A stretch of DNA of 64,000 nt from Paraburkholderia caffeinilytica (GCF_003368325.1 NZ_CP031467.1:1922001-1986000), one strand, 5' to 3'; numbered from the stretch's first letter, positions 27,224 to 36,593 are shown. The notes: generated from the letters alone by a model not told the origin. Numbers and translations are program-made.

Positions 27224-27997
27224 TCAGCGCACCAGCGAACGGCGCTTCATTTCGAGTTGGGTAATCAGGCGTTGCAGCGTGTTTTCGGCGCTGCCCGGCA
27301 GCGTCAGAAAACGGAAGCCGAGTTGATAGCGCTGCGTGCCGTTCGGCAACGCGGTGGAGCGGTGCGAGACCAGTTGCAGATCGAGTGAAAGCCGGCCGAG
27401 CGCGCCGAGCGACAGTTCGCAATCGTACAGGCGCGTGCCCATCGGCAATTCGGCCACGCGTTCATCCGCGGTGCGCATGCCAACCCCGCCGAGCGACAGA
27501 TCGTGCACTTCGAAGCGGAACGTATCGCCTTCGGGCAAACGGCCGCTGCACATGTACGGATCGAGAATCGGCGCATCGACGCGGAAATACTCGCGGCGCT
27601 GCACGTAGAACAACACCTCGGGGAAATCGGACTCGAATGCGGGCAGTCCTTCGTAGCGTGTTTCGCGCGGCGTGCCGGTGGAGAACTCGACGCGCACGCC
27701 GTCAGGCGACGCGTGGAACTGGCAGCGCGGCGCACTCAATAACCCTCTGTTCTGTTCGGAGAGCGCGCCCCAGTCGAAAGTGAAGGTGCGCCCGCGCACG
27801 TCGACTTCGAGCAGGCGCGTGACGAGCTGACCGCCCGCATATTCAACGGTAAGGAAATCGCCTCGATTGACGAGGTTGCGTAACTGAACGCCAATTTCCA
27901 GCGGATTGCGACGGCCGAAATCGGGTGCGCTTTCGTCTAGCGTGGCGTGCGACTGGCCGGGTGCGTCGGTCTGACCGTGCGACTGGGTAGTATCCAT
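27224..27997 (-). CDS. ycgR: Flagellar brake protein YcgR (c-di-GMP receptor)
   Basis: The protein has 257 residues. The N-terminal YcgR domain begins about residue 30 (NPLEIGVQLRNLVNRGDFLTVEY, read as LEIGVQLRNLVNRGDFLTV). The C-terminal PilZ domain has the c-di-GMP motif RREYFR and, 40 residues on, HDLSLGGVGM, the (D/N)xSxxG motif. YcgR bound to c-di-GMP acts on the motor to slow swimming. The ATG at 27997 is preferred; an in-frame start 60 bp upstream gives a Lys/Arg-rich leader. It has its own sigma28 promoter. Confidence 0.93.
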   Translation of the reverse strand: MDTTQSHGQTDAPGQSHATLDESAPDFGRRNPLEIGVQLRNLVNRGDFLTVEYAGGQLVTRLLEVDVRGRTFTFDWGALSEQNRGLLSAPRCQFHASPDGVRVEFSTGTPRETRYEGLPAFESDFPEVLFYVQRREYFRVDAPILDPYMCSGRLPEGDTFRFEVHDLSLGGVGMRTADERVAELPMGTRLYDCELSLGALGRLSLDLQLVSHRSTALPNGTQRYQLGFRFLTLPGSAENTLQRLITQLEMKRRSLVR

Positions 27998-28131
27998 GGG
28001 CTTGCCGGTATGCTTGTTCTTGCGGGCGCGTGCCAAGGCTCCTGCCGGGGCTTTCACGCGGTCTTCATCGAAGCCGCAGCACGCGCATTCAACCGGACAT
28101 TACAACGCTTTCCGGTATCGGGTCTAACTGA

Positions 28132-28158
28132 TTAGCGGCAGCATTCGGCCAAAATTTA
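28132..28158 (-). promoter_or_regulatory. Sigma28 (FliA) promoter of ycgR
   Basis: On the minus strand TAAATTTT (28151-28158), an 11-bp spacer and GCCGCTAA (28132-28139) form a near-consensus FliA promoter. The leader to ycgR is about 125 nt. Confidence 0.8.
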
Positions 28159-28265
28159 GGGGCCGGTAATGAAATATTTGCCGCAAACGTTAAACGCCGA
28201 TATTCCAGTCGTGGAATCCGCGTGCGTCGCATACCGGCGGCAATCACGCCGGTTATGCGGGTGGA

Positions 28266-28287
28266 CCGGCCGCCCGTAGGCGGCCGG
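28266..28287. terminator. GC-rich hairpin downstream of flgJ
   Basis: CCGGCCGCC and GGCGGCCGG pair over 9 bp around CGTA. There is no T tract, so intrinsic termination of the flgB-J transcript is uncertain. The rest of 28159-28408 shows no gene. Confidence 0.4.
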
Positions 28288-28408
28288 CCTCGTCCGTCTT
28301 GTTATGCACCTGGCCCCGTCGCGTGCATACTTTATTCGAGAAAATCGGACTGCATAAACCGGTCGGCTGTGCAGTCGAGTGCGATCGCACACCGGCATTA
28401 ACGGCAGG

Positions 28409-29416
28409 TCAGCCCATTTTCTGCATGATGGACATCAGCTTTTTCGCGTAATGCGGGTCGGTCGCATAACCCGCGCGCTGCATACCGGTGGCAAAGCCAT
28501 TCACGTCATGCGCGGAATTGATCACCTGCGCATAACGCGGATTGCCCTTGAGCAGGTTCGCGTAGTCGGTCATCGCTTCCTGATACGAGTCGTACGCCCG
28601 GAATTTTTCGACGGTGCGCTGCGGCTTGCCGTTCACATATTCGGTCGTAACGGTCGAGACAGTCTTGCCGGTCCAATCCTTGGACGCCTTGATGCCGAAC
28701 ACGTTGTGGCTGGTCGAGCCGTCCGATTTCCTGATCTCGCTCTTGCCCCAGCCCGATTCGAGCGCGGCCTGGCCGATGATGAAGCGCGCCGGAATGCCGG
28801 TTGCCGCGCTGGCGGCTTGCGCCGGCTCCGCGAGCTTGTCGACGAAAGCGTCGACCTTCGGCGAGCTGCCGTCGCCTTTGATCGGCGGCGTCAGCGCGCT
28901 GTTGGCCGAGTAGCCCTTGCCCATCGCCAGCTGGCCATTGGCCTGCGCGTTGCCGTAAGCCTTGGCGAGCGCGTTCAGCGCCGCGGTCTGGCCTTCGTCG
29001 CCGCCGCTGCCGCCACCCAGCGCGTTGGCCATGCCGGCGAGGCCGCCGCTCGCGCCGCCTGCGCCATTCGCGCCGCCCACCTGCATGCCCTGATTGCGCA
29101 TCATCTGCTTGAGCATCGCGTCAGCGACACCGATGCCCTTCTGCGACAGCTGTTGCGACAATTGCTGATCCATCATCGACGTGAAGGTGGCGCTGTCGTG
29201 CGAATCGAACGGACCATCCTGCGGCGTCGCATCGCGCATGCTCTTCAGCATCATCTGCGTAAACACCGCGTCGAACTGCTGCGCGGCCATCTTCATGCCG
29301 GCTTGCGGCGACGCCTTGGCCTGCGCGCTCAGCTTGCCGAAACCCTGCACGTCGAGCGCGAAGCGCTGAGTCAGGTCGTTCGCCGCATTGGCGGAATTGG
29401 TCGTATCCGAATTCAT
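28409..29416 (-). CDS. flgJ: Peptidoglycan hydrolase / rod cap FlgJ
   Basis: The protein has 335 residues and two domains. The N-terminal rod-cap part includes AAQQFDAVFTQMMLKSMRDA. The C-terminal glucosaminidase-type domain includes GQAALESGWGKSEI with the catalytic Glu, HNVFGIKA, and FRAYDSYQEAMTDYANLL. FlgJ opens the murein layer for the growing rod. It is the last gene of the flgB-J operon, 12 bp after flgI. Confidence 0.96.
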   Translation of the reverse strand: MNSDTTNSANAANDLTQRFALDVQGFGKLSAQAKASPQAGMKMAAQQFDAVFTQMMLKSMRDATPQDGPFDSHDSATFTSMMDQQLSQQLSQKGIGVADAMLKQMMRNQGMQVGGANGAGGASGGLAGMANALGGGSGGDEGQTAALNALAKAYGNAQANGQLAMGKGYSANSALTPPIKGDGSSPKVDAFVDKLAEPAQAASAATGIPARFIIGQAALESGWGKSEIRKSDGSTSHNVFGIKASKDWTGKTVSTVTTEYVNGKPQRTVEKFRAYDSYQEAMTDYANLLKGNPRYAQVINSAHDVNGFATGMQRAGYATDPHYAKKLMSIMQKMG

Positions 29417-29428
29417 CTGTTGTCTTCC

Positions 29429-30625
29429 TTAGATGATTTCCAGGTCGGCGCGCAAAGAGCCCGCCGCTTTCATGGCCTGCAGGATCGACATCAGATCCGC
29501 GGGTGTCGCACCCAGTGCGTTGAGCGCCTTCACCACATCGGCGAGGTTGGCGCCGGCGGTCACCATCTTCAGTGCACCGTTGTCCTGCTTCAATTGAATC
29601 TGCGACTGCTTGGCCGTCACTGTCTGGCCGTTCGAGAACGGACCCGGCTGACTGACCACCGGCTGCGTATTGATCACCACCGAGAGATTGCCGTGCGCCA
29701 CCGCGCAGCTTTGCAGCGTGACCATCTGGTTCATCACGATCGAGCCGGTGCGTGCGTTCAGGATCACCTTCGCGGCGGCTTGCGCCGGCTTGACGTCGAG
29801 GTTCTGCAATTGCGCCATGAAGGCGACCTGCTGCTCCGGATCGGACGGCGCGCGCAGTTGAATCGTGCGGCCGTCGAGCGCCGTGGCCGTGCCGCTGCCG
29901 AACGCATTGTTCACCGCTGCCACGACGCGCTGCGTGGTGTCGTAATCCATTTCGTTGAGGTCGAGCTGCATCGTGCCCGCTTGCGACACCGAGGTCGGCA
30001 CCGCGCGTTCGACGATCGCGCCGCCGGCGATGCGGCCCGCGGCCAGCGTATTCACCTGCACCTTGCTGCCGTTCGCGCTCGCGCCGGCGCCGCCCACTGC
30101 CAGGTTGCCCTGGCTGAGCGCATACACCTGGCCGTCGGCGCCCTTGAGCGGCGTGAGCAGCAGCGTGCCGCCACGCAGGCTCTTGGCGTTGCCGAGCGAG
30201 GACACCGTCACGTCGATTGCTTCACCGGGACGCGCGAACGGCGGCAGCACCGCCGTCACCATCACGGCGGCAACGTTCTTCAACTGGACGCTCGACAGCG
30301 ACGACTGCTGGTTGGTCGAGCCCGCCGCCTGGTTGTTGATCGAGATGCCGAGGTTCGCCAGCATGTTGGCGAGCGTCTGCGTGGTGAACGGCGTCTGCGT
30401 GGTCTGGTCGCCCGTGCCGTCGAGACCGACGACGAGGCCGTAGCCGATCAGCGGGTTGTCACGCACGCCCTGGATCTGCACGAGATCCTTCAGACGTTCG
30501 GCGTGTGCGGGCGTCGCCATTGGCAAGGCGGCGCAGGCGAGCGCGAGCAGCGCCGCGGCGCGGCCGAGCTGAACGAGTCGCGTGAAGCGGTTGAGGTGGC
30601 CGGAGCGAGAGAAGACGGTACGCAT
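29429..30625 (-). CDS. flgI: Flagellar P-ring protein FlgI
   Basis: The protein has 398 residues with a cleavable signal peptide ([21 protein letters not shown]). The mature N-terminus [21 protein letters not shown] is strongly conserved in FlgI, as is the C-terminus [20 protein letters not shown]. FlgI forms the periplasmic P ring around the rod. The ATG at 30625 is preferred over GTG codons just upstream at 30634. It starts 2 bp after flgH. Confidence 0.97.
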   Translation of the reverse strand: MRTVFSRSGHLNRFTRLVQLGRAAALLALACAALPMATPAHAERLKDLVQIQGVRDNPLIGYGLVVGLDGTGDQTTQTPFTTQTLANMLANLGISINNQAAGSTNQQSSLSSVQLKNVAAVMVTAVLPPFARPGEAIDVTVSSLGNAKSLRGGTLLLTPLKGADGQVYALSQGNLAVGGAGASANGSKVQVNTLAAGRIAGGAIVERAVPTSVSQAGTMQLDLNEMDYDTTQRVVAAVNNAFGSGTATALDGRTIQLRAPSDPEQQVAFMAQLQNLDVKPAQAAAKVILNARTGSIVMNQMVTLQSCAVAHGNLSVVINTQPVVSQPGPFSNGQTVTAKQSQIQLKQDNGALKMVTAGANLADVVKALNALGATPADLMSILQAMKAAGSLRADLEII

Positions 30626-30627
30626 GA

Positions 30628-31326
30628 TCACCACGGCGACACGTTGAGGAAGAACCGCTGCAACCAGCCCATGTTTTCGGCTTCGTTGAGATAGCCCTTC
30701 GCGGAGTACTCGATCTTCGCGTCGGCTACCTGAGTCGAGTAGACGGCGTTCAGGTTGGAGATCGTGTTCGGGTTCACCACGCCGGAGAAACGCACGAATT
30801 CATCGCCCTGGTTGATCAGCATCTGCTTTTCGCCGCTCACCATCAGGTTGCCGTTCGGCAGCACGCCCGTCACCGTCACGGTGATCGTGCCGTTGAAGGT
30901 ATTCGACGCATTCGCGCCGCCGGTGCCCTGGAACGCGTTGCTGCCGCTCGCAGCCAGGTTGGCCTTGCCGAACAGGCCGCCGAGGAAGCCCGCGGTCGGC
31001 ACGCTGAAGGCCGTGGTGCCCGAACGATTCGCATTGGCGCCCGACGACTTCGTGGCGTTGACGTTTTCCTGGATCACGATCGTCAGGATGTCGCCCACAT
31101 TGCGCGGCCGCTGATCTTCGAACAGCGGCCGGCCCGCATAACCCGGGTTGAAGATCGAGCCGGGCGACTGCGCTTGCGGCGGCATCGGCGGCACAGCCGT
31201 CATCGGCTGCTGGGTGATCGGCTGCTTCGGCACGAGGCCGCAGCCACCCAGCGCCGCGAGCAGCGTGAGCTGCACGAGCGCCTGCGCGGTGCGCGAATGA
31301 ACCGGAATACGAGTGAAGTGCGACAT
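30628..31326 (-). CDS. flgH: Flagellar L-ring lipoprotein FlgH
   Basis: The protein has 232 residues. A lipobox LAALGGC gives a lipidated Cys near residue 29. Conserved FlgH parts are [40 protein letters not shown] and [20 protein letters not shown]. It forms the outer-membrane L ring. The start fits a signal peptide of normal length. Confidence 0.97.
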   Translation of the reverse strand: MSHFTRIPVHSRTAQALVQLTLLAALGGCGLVPKQPITQQPMTAVPPMPPQAQSPGSIFNPGYAGRPLFEDQRPRNVGDILTIVIQENVNATKSSGANANRSGTTAFSVPTAGFLGGLFGKANLAASGSNAFQGTGGANASNTFNGTITVTVTGVLPNGNLMVSGEKQMLINQGDEFVRFSGVVNPNTISNLNAVYSTQVADAKIEYSAKGYLNEAENMGWLQRFFLNVSPW

Positions 31327-31356
31327 CTGGATTACCGCCCGTTAATTCCTGATCCC

Positions 31357-32145
31357 TCAAACCTGCATCTGGCTGAGGGTCTGCAGCATCTGGTCGGAAG
31401 TCGTCACGGCCTTGCTGTTGATTTCGTAAGCGCGCTGCGTCTGGATCATGTTCACCAGTTCCTGCACCACGTTCACGTTCGATGCTTCCACGTAGCCCTG
31501 ATTGAGCGTACCGGCGCCGTTCAGGCCCGGTTGCGCGACGTTCGGCGCGCCCGACGAAGCCGTTTCCGCGAACAGGTTTTCACCCTTCGCATCCAGACCG
31601 GTCGGGTTGATGAAGGTGGCGAGCTGCATCGAGCCGAGCTGCTGGCTGTTGGTCGAACCAGCGACGGTGATCGACACCACACCGTCGCTGCCGATGGTCA
31701 ACGAGGTCGCGTTGTTCGGAATCGTGATCGCCGGAAGCACCTGATAGCCGCTCGACGTGACGAGCTGGCCCTGCGCGTTGGTCTGGAACGAACCGTCACG
31801 CGTGTAGGCGGTCGTGCCGTCGGGCATCTGCACCTGAAAAAAGCCCTGACCGTTGATGGCGACGTCTTTCGAGTTGCCGGTCTGTTGCAGGTTGCCCTGC
31901 GTGTAGAGGCGTTCGGTCGCGACCTGTTGCACACCGGTGCCCAGCTGGATGCCGGACGGCAGTTCGGTGTTTTGCGTCGAGTTCGCGCCCGGCTGGCGGA
32001 CGGTCTGGTACAGCAGATCCTCGAACACCGCGCGCGAGCCCTTGAAGCCGTTGGTGCTGACGTTCGCGAGGTTGTTCGAAATCACGTCCATCTGCGCCTG
32101 TTGCGCGTTCATGCCGGTAGCGGCGATGTAGAGCGAGCGATTCAC
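31357..32145 (-). CDS. flgG: Flagellar distal rod protein FlgG
   Basis: The protein has 262 residues, the normal FlgG length. It starts [20 protein letters not shown] with [15 protein letters not shown], the axial-protein motif. [20 protein letters not shown] is the matching C-terminal helix. FlgG builds the distal rod. Thirty base pairs separate it from flgH. Confidence 0.97.
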   Translation of the reverse strand: MNRSLYIAATGMNAQQAQMDVISNNLANVSTNGFKGSRAVFEDLLYQTVRQPGANSTQNTELPSGIQLGTGVQQVATERLYTQGNLQQTGNSKDVAINGQGFFQVQMPDGTTAYTRDGSFQTNAQGQLVTSSGYQVLPAITIPNNATSLTIGSDGVVSITVAGSTNSQQLGSMQLATFINPTGLDAKGENLFAETASSGAPNVAQPGLNGAGTLNQGYVEASNVNVVQELVNMIQTQRAYEINSKAVTTSDQMLQTLSQMQV

Positions 32146-32154
32146 AATTCTTCT

Positions 32155-32178
32155 CCTATCCCATGCAACACGGTTGCT
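32155..32178. repeat. Remnant of the flgB-flgC repeat family
   Basis: ATCCCATGCAAC followed by a small GCAAC-ACG-GTTGC hairpin matches the tail of the 49-bp repeats between flgC and flgB. It lies in the 60-bp gap between flgF and flgG. Confidence 0.5.
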
Positions 32179-32205
32179 GTGCCCGGACGAACCCGGAGCA
32201 ACCCG

Positions 32206-32964
32206 TTAACTAAAGCTGAGCAGCTGATTGGCAGACTGGTCGTTCTTGTCCGCGTTTTCCAGCAGCTTGGTTTGCATCTGGAACTGGCGGGCGTTGGTGA
32301 TCATCGCAACCATCGCGCTGACCGGATTCACGTTGCTGCCTTCGAGCGAAGCCGGCGCCAGCGTGACGGTCGGATCGGCGTCGGCGGCATTGCCGTCGGC
32401 GGTGCGAAAGAGGCCGTCGTCGCCGCGCGTCATGGTTTGCGGATTCGGATTCACCAGCTTCAGCTGATCGACGGTCACCACCGCGGTCGGCGGATCGCCC
32501 GGCGTCAGCGCGGACACCGTGCCGTCCTTGCCGATGGTGATTTCCGCACCCGGCGGCACCGATACCGGGCCGCCGTTGCCGAGCACGGTCTGGTTCATGG
32601 CGTTCACCAGTTGGCCGTTCTCGTCGACGTGCAGATTCCCGGCGCGCGTATAAGCCTCGTTGCCGTCGGCGGTTTGCACCGCCAGCCAGCCCGGACCCTG
32701 AATCGCCACGTCAAGCGGGTTGCCCGTCTGCTGGATCGGCCCCGGCGTGTAGTCGGCGCCCGGCGTCGACGACAGCACGAAGGTGCGCGTGGTGTCGTCG
32801 TTGATCGAACTGCCGTCGCCGAACGCCATCGGCACGGCGCGGAAAGTCGCGAGCTGCGCGCGAAAGCCGGTGGTCGAGGCGTTCGCCAGGTTGTTGGCAA
32901 CGATAGCCTGCTGTTCGAGCGCTTGCGTGCTGCCCGACATCGCGGTGTAGATCAGCCGATCCAT
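32206..32964 (-). CDS. flgF: Flagellar proximal rod protein FlgF
   Basis: The protein has 252 residues beginning MDRLIYTAMSGSTQALEQQA with NLANASTTGFRAQLA. The C-terminal helix is NPVSAMVAMITNARQFQMQT. FlgF is a proximal rod subunit. It sits 20 bp after flgE in the flgB-J operon. Confidence 0.96.
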   Translation of the reverse strand: MDRLIYTAMSGSTQALEQQAIVANNLANASTTGFRAQLATFRAVPMAFGDGSSINDDTTRTFVLSSTPGADYTPGPIQQTGNPLDVAIQGPGWLAVQTADGNEAYTRAGNLHVDENGQLVNAMNQTVLGNGGPVSVPPGAEITIGKDGTVSALTPGDPPTAVVTVDQLKLVNPNPQTMTRGDDGLFRTADGNAADADPTVTLAPASLEGSNVNPVSAMVAMITNARQFQMQTKLLENADKNDQSANQLLSFS

Positions 32965-32984
32965 GATGGGTTAGTCCCGGTCGC

Positions 32985-34496
32985 TTACAGGTTGATCAGG
33001 GTCTGGTCGACGGTCTGTTGCGTCTTGATCGTCTGCGCGTTTGCCTGATAGTTGCGCTGCGCGGTGATCAGGTTCACCAGTTCGCTCGTCAGATCGACGT
33101 TCGAGTTTTCCACCGCGCCGCCCTGCAGCACGCCGTGGTTGGTCGAGCCCGGCGTGGAGATCTGCGCGACACCCGATTGCGAGGTCTGCTGGAACTCGTT
33201 GTTGCCGAGATTCACGAGGCCGTTCTGGTTCGAGAAGTTCGCGAGCACGACCTGGCCGAGCGCCGCAGTCTGCTGGTTCGAGTAGTTGCCGGTCAGCGTG
33301 CCGTCGGAGCCGATCGTGAAGCTCGTCAGCGTGCCGGCTGCGTAGCCGTCGGGCTGCAGCGAGTTCACGCCGTCCTTGCCGCCGTACTGCGTCGTGCCGG
33401 CGATGTTCAGCGTCAGGTTCTGCGGCGTCGACGAACCGTCGGTGGTCGGAATGCTGAAGTTGAACACATAGGGCGTGGTGGTGGCGGTGCCGCTCGCGTC
33501 GGTCGTGCCGAGCAGCGTGCCCGACGAGTTGAAGTTCGCGTGGCCGACCAGGCTGGCCGTACCGGTCGACGTGCCTGCGTACACGTTCCACGTACCGGCC
33601 GACGTCTTGGCGAAGTACATGTTGACCGTCTGCGAGCCGCCGAGCGAATCGTAGACCGTCGTGCTGGTCGAGTAGTTGTACGTCGACGAGCTGTTCTGGT
33701 TGAACGCGACCGGGGTCGGCGCGATCGCGTAGCTGTCGCCGGTCGCCGGCGTGCCGGTGAACGTGATGCTCTCGCCGTTGCCGAGCGAGATCGCCGTGCC
33801 GGCCGTGTAGGTGGCAGACGCGGTCGTCGTGCCGAGCGTGCTGTCGGTCACCGTGTAGGTGGTCGGGCTCGTGAAGTTGACGGTGTAGTTGTCGTTGTTC
33901 GTGCCCGACGCGGTGTTCGTGATGGTCGCGCCGGTGGTGGTGAGCGTGCCGCTGTTGGTGGCGCCGGCCGTCACGGCCGGCGTGCCGAGCATCAGCGGGT
34001 CCTGCGCGTTCAGGTTCAGACCGGCGACGATCTTGGTGGTGGCTTGCGGCGCGATGTTCGCGGTCGGCACGCTGAGCGGCACGGTTTGCGCGGTGTTGAT
34101 GACGCCCGCGCTGTTCGCGGCGTAGCCCATCAGTTGCAGGCCTTGCGCGTTGGTGATGTTGCCGTTCTTGTCGAGCTGGAACACGCCGTTGCGCGAGTAC
34201 ACCAGCGAGCCGTTATTCGACAGCTGGAAGAAGCCGTTGCCGTTGATCGCGACGTCGAGCGCCTGGTTCGTGCTCGTGATCGTGCCTTGCGAGAACTGCT
34301 GCTGCACTTCGGAAAGCTTGGTGCCGATGCCGACCTGGTTGCCCACCGCGGTCGCCACCGAATTGGCGTACATGTCGGCGAATTGCGCCGCACCGCTCTT
34401 GAAGCCAACCGTATTCGCGTTGGCGATGTTGTTGCCGATCACGTCGAGGTCGCTCGACGACGCTGACAAACCACTCAAACCTTGTTGGTAACCCAT
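32985..34496 (-). CDS. flgE: Flagellar hook protein FlgE
   Basis: The protein has 503 residues, longer than the ~400 of enterobacteria. N-terminal MGYQQGLSGLSASSSDLDVI with NIANANTVGFKSGAA and C-terminal ENSNVDLTSELVNLITAQRN are the conserved axial helices. The extra length lies in a Thr/Ser/Asn-rich surface domain (about residues 150-260). FlgE polymerises into the hook whose length FliK controls. Confidence 0.97.
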   Translation of the reverse strand: MGYQQGLSGLSASSSDLDVIGNNIANANTVGFKSGAAQFADMYANSVATAVGNQVGIGTKLSEVQQQFSQGTITSTNQALDVAINGNGFFQLSNNGSLVYSRNGVFQLDKNGNITNAQGLQLMGYAANSAGVINTAQTVPLSVPTANIAPQATTKIVAGLNLNAQDPLMLGTPAVTAGATNSGTLTTTGATITNTASGTNNDNYTVNFTSPTTYTVTDSTLGTTTASATYTAGTAISLGNGESITFTGTPATGDSYAIAPTPVAFNQNSSSTYNYSTSTTVYDSLGGSQTVNMYFAKTSAGTWNVYAGTSTGTASLVGHANFNSSGTLLGTTDASGTATTTPYVFNFSIPTTDGSSTPQNLTLNIAGTTQYGGKDGVNSLQPDGYAAGTLTSFTIGSDGTLTGNYSNQQTAALGQVVLANFSNQNGLVNLGNNEFQQTSQSGVAQISTPGSTNHGVLQGGAVENSNVDLTSELVNLITAQRNYQANAQTIKTQQTVDQTLINL

Positions 34497-34539
34497 GACG
34501 GTCTCCGTATCTGGAAAGTCGGAACTGACTGAATCTGAA

Positions 34540-35271
34540 TCAGAGGATGGCGGCGACGCTGGTCAGCCCCACGGTCGAGCCGTTCGACAGCACGAGGCCC
34601 GGCGTACCGCTGCTCTGCATGACGACGCTTTGCACCGTCGCGCCCGCGAGCGTCGTGGCCGTCGCCTGCTGGCCGTTGATCGTGCCGACCGCGCTGATCG
34701 AGTAGGTGCCGTCGGGCAGCGTGTTGCCGGCCGAATCGGTCGGCGTCCAGCCCACCGGAATCGTGCCGGCCGACTGCTTGCCAAGGTCGATCGTGTTGAC
34801 GATCGTGCCCGCGGAGTTCTTCACGACCACCTGCAGATCGTTCACCGAGTTGGCGAGCTGCACGCCAAACGAGCTGGCCTTGCCGCTCGCGACCGTCACC
34901 GAGCTGCCCGGGGCGAGCACGGTCGAACCGATCAACAGCGCGGCTTGCGACTGCTGGCCTGCCGACATCTGCGTGGCGAGCGAGCTGAGCGTCGTGTTCA
35001 GCTGGCTGATACCCGAGACCGTGTTGATCTGCGCCAGCTGCGAGGTCATCTGCGAGCTGTCCATCGGATTGGTCGGATCCTGATTCTTCAGCTGCGCGAC
35101 GAGCAGTTGCAGGAAGGTGTTCTGCAGATCGGTCGCCGAGGTGCCCGAGGTGCTGCCGGTCGAGCTGGTAGAGCTGCTCGCGCTCGAGGCGCTGCTCGTG
35201 CCGTTCATGGTATCGAGCAGTGTTTGCGACACGGTCGTGCCGCTGCTGCCGATGGTGGTGTTGGTGGTCAA
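34540..35271 (-). CDS. flgD: Flagellar hook capping protein FlgD
   Basis: The protein has 243 residues. The conserved N-terminal part includes LQNTFLQLLVAQLKNQDPTN and MDSSQMTSQLAQINTVSGIS. A FlgD Ig-like region follows in the C-terminal half (IDLGKQSAGTIPVGWTPTDS). FlgD caps the growing hook and is discarded when it is complete. A Ser/Thr-rich linker lies at about 20-45. Confidence 0.96.
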   Translation of the reverse strand: MTTNTTIGSSGTTVSQTLLDTMNGTSSASSASSSTSSTGSTSGTSATDLQNTFLQLLVAQLKNQDPTNPMDSSQMTSQLAQINTVSGISQLNTTLSSLATQMSAGQQSQAALLIGSTVLAPGSSVTVASGKASSFGVQLANSVNDLQVVVKNSAGTIVNTIDLGKQSAGTIPVGWTPTDSAGNTLPDGTYSISAVGTINGQQATATTLAGATVQSVVMQSSGTPGLVLSNGSTVGLTSVAAIL

Positions 35272-35281
35272 GGAATTCTCC

Positions 35282-35707
35282 TCAGGTTCCGATCGTGAGC
35301 GTTTTCAACATCAGTGTCTTGGCGGTGTTCAGGGTCTCGACGTTGGCCTGGTACGAGCGCGAGGCCGAGATCATGTTGACCATTTCCTGCACCGGGTCGA
35401 CGTTGGGCAGCGTGACGTAACCGTCCGAGTTGGCCGCCGGGTTGCCAGGGTCGTAGGCGGTCTTCATCGGCGACGGGTCGTCGACCACGCCGGTGACCTG
35501 CACGCCGCCGATCTGCTGACCGGAGCCCGTGCGTGCGCCACCGATCGGGCTGACGGCGAACACCACCTGCTTGGCCTTGTACGGCAGGCCGTCCGGGCCG
35601 GTCGTGCTGTCCGCGTTGGCGAGATTCGACGCCGTCACGTTGAGCCGCTGCGACTGCGCCGACATCGCGGAGCCTGCAACACCAAAAATGTTCATCAAAG
35701 ATGGCAT
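35282..35707 (-). CDS. flgC: Flagellar proximal rod protein FlgC
   Basis: The protein has 141 residues, the normal FlgC length. It contains [20 protein letters not shown] and [20 protein letters not shown]. FlgC is a proximal rod subunit. A 199-bp gap, mostly repeats, separates it from flgB, which is unusual within this otherwise tight operon. Confidence 0.96.
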   Translation of the reverse strand: MPSLMNIFGVAGSAMSAQSQRLNVTASNLANADSTTGPDGLPYKAKQVVFAVSPIGGARTGSGQQIGGVQVTGVVDDPSPMKTAYDPGNPAANSDGYVTLPNVDPVQEMVNMISASRSYQANVETLNTAKTLMLKTLTIGT

Positions 35708-35722
35708 ATTTCCTTCCCTCTC

Positions 35723-35820
35723 CTGTCGATCGGAGTTAGCGCTTTAGCGCTTACTCCGATCCCATGCAACGCTGTCGATCGGAGTTAGCGCTTTAGCGCT
35801 TACTCCGGTCCCATGCAACG
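35723..35820. repeat. Two tandem 49-bp hairpin repeats between flgC and flgB
   Basis: Two copies (35723-35771 and 35772-35820) differ at a single base. Each contains CGGAGTTAGCGC-TTTA-GCGCTTACTCCG, a 12-bp stem with one mismatch, then CCCATGCAAC. After the second copy TGCAAC-GCA-GTTGCA makes another small hairpin. The remaining part of the gap shows only the flgC ribosome-binding region. Confidence 0.85.
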
Positions 35821-35906
35821 CAGTTGCACGGTTCGATCCGGCTTCAAGTTAATTCCCGTAGCGCTTTGTTCCTACCCACTGCTGTGTCTTTCCTCGGCAC
35901 CGGTTA

Positions 35907-36401
35907 TTACGAGCCTGACGTGATCGCCGACAGCATCGTCTTGATCTGGCTCGACAGCACCGTCATGCCCGATTCGAAGTGCAAGGTGTTGTCCGCGAAC
36001 TGCACCCGTTCCGCATCGATGTCGACCGTGTTGCCGTCGAGCGCGGGTTGCGTCGGAATGCGGTACTGCAAATTGCCGTAGTCGTCAGGCGTACCGCCGG
36101 TCGGCGTCAGCGTCGCCTTGCCGGACATGTGGCCCGGCGCGGTCGACACCATCGACATGCCGCTCGTCACCCCTGCGGGCTGCGTCATGGCGAGCGTCGA
36201 GTTGTTCGAGGCGCCCGTGCCCGCACCGCCGCCGGTCTTCTTCAGCGCGCCGGCCAGCGACGAAGCGAAGTCGACGTCGCGCGCCTTGTACCCGGGGGTA
36301 TCGGCGTTGGCGATATTCGACGACAGCAGCTCCTGCCGGTAAGCGCGCACATCGAGCGCCTGGCGGCCAAAGGCGAATTCGGCATCGAGTTTGTCCAGCA
36401 T
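35907..36401 (-). CDS. flgB: Flagellar proximal rod protein FlgB
   Basis: The protein has 164 residues. N-terminal LDVRAYRQELLSSNIANADT with PGYKARDVDFA is the FlgB motif. An insert of Gly/Ala/Asn-rich sequence follows. FlgB connects FliE to the rod. It is the first gene of flgB-J and diverges from flgA; both promoters share one operator. Confidence 0.95.
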   Translation of the reverse strand: MLDKLDAEFAFGRQALDVRAYRQELLSSNIANADTPGYKARDVDFASSLAGALKKTGGGAGTGASNNSTLAMTQPAGVTSGMSMVSTAPGHMSGKATLTPTGGTPDDYGNLQYRIPTQPALDGNTVDIDAERVQFADNTLHFESGMTVLSSQIKTMLSAITSGS

Positions 36402-36500
36402 AGAAATCTCCGGAGAACGTTCCCGAGGCTTCCCGTTTGTGCCGCGCTGTGCCTCGCGCGAGGATTGCGTCGGCCGGGAAGACCTTTTTGCATGAAGTGC

Positions 36501-36563
36501 ATCTTATGGGCCGAACGCAAGTGGCAATCGGACGAATAACCGGGAAAGGGGGCTTCTATTCAA
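36501..36563 (-). promoter_or_regulatory. Candidate FlhDC-type class II promoter of flgB operon
   Basis: On the minus strand GAATA (36557-36561) and TATTC (36534-36538) are a perfect 5-bp dyad 18 bp apart. A -10-like CATAAGAT lies at 36501-36508, at the spacing seen in the other class II promoters (one base offset). The leader to flgB is about 95 nt. Confidence 0.65.
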
Positions 36564-36593
36564 CGTTTGCGCAACGAGGGCGCTCACTAGAAT
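36532..36593 (+). promoter_or_regulatory. Candidate FlhDC-type class II promoter of flgA
   Basis: The same dyad (GAATA 36534-36538, TATTC 36557-36561) read on the plus strand has a -10 TAGAAT at 36588-36593, 57-62 bp from the motif start. The flgA ATG follows at 36629. Confidence 0.7.

Noticed and set aside
28379..30694. Open frame of 771 codons antisense to flgJ and flgI
   Set aside because: Arg/His-rich antisense sequence without homology; flgJ and flgI are unambiguous.
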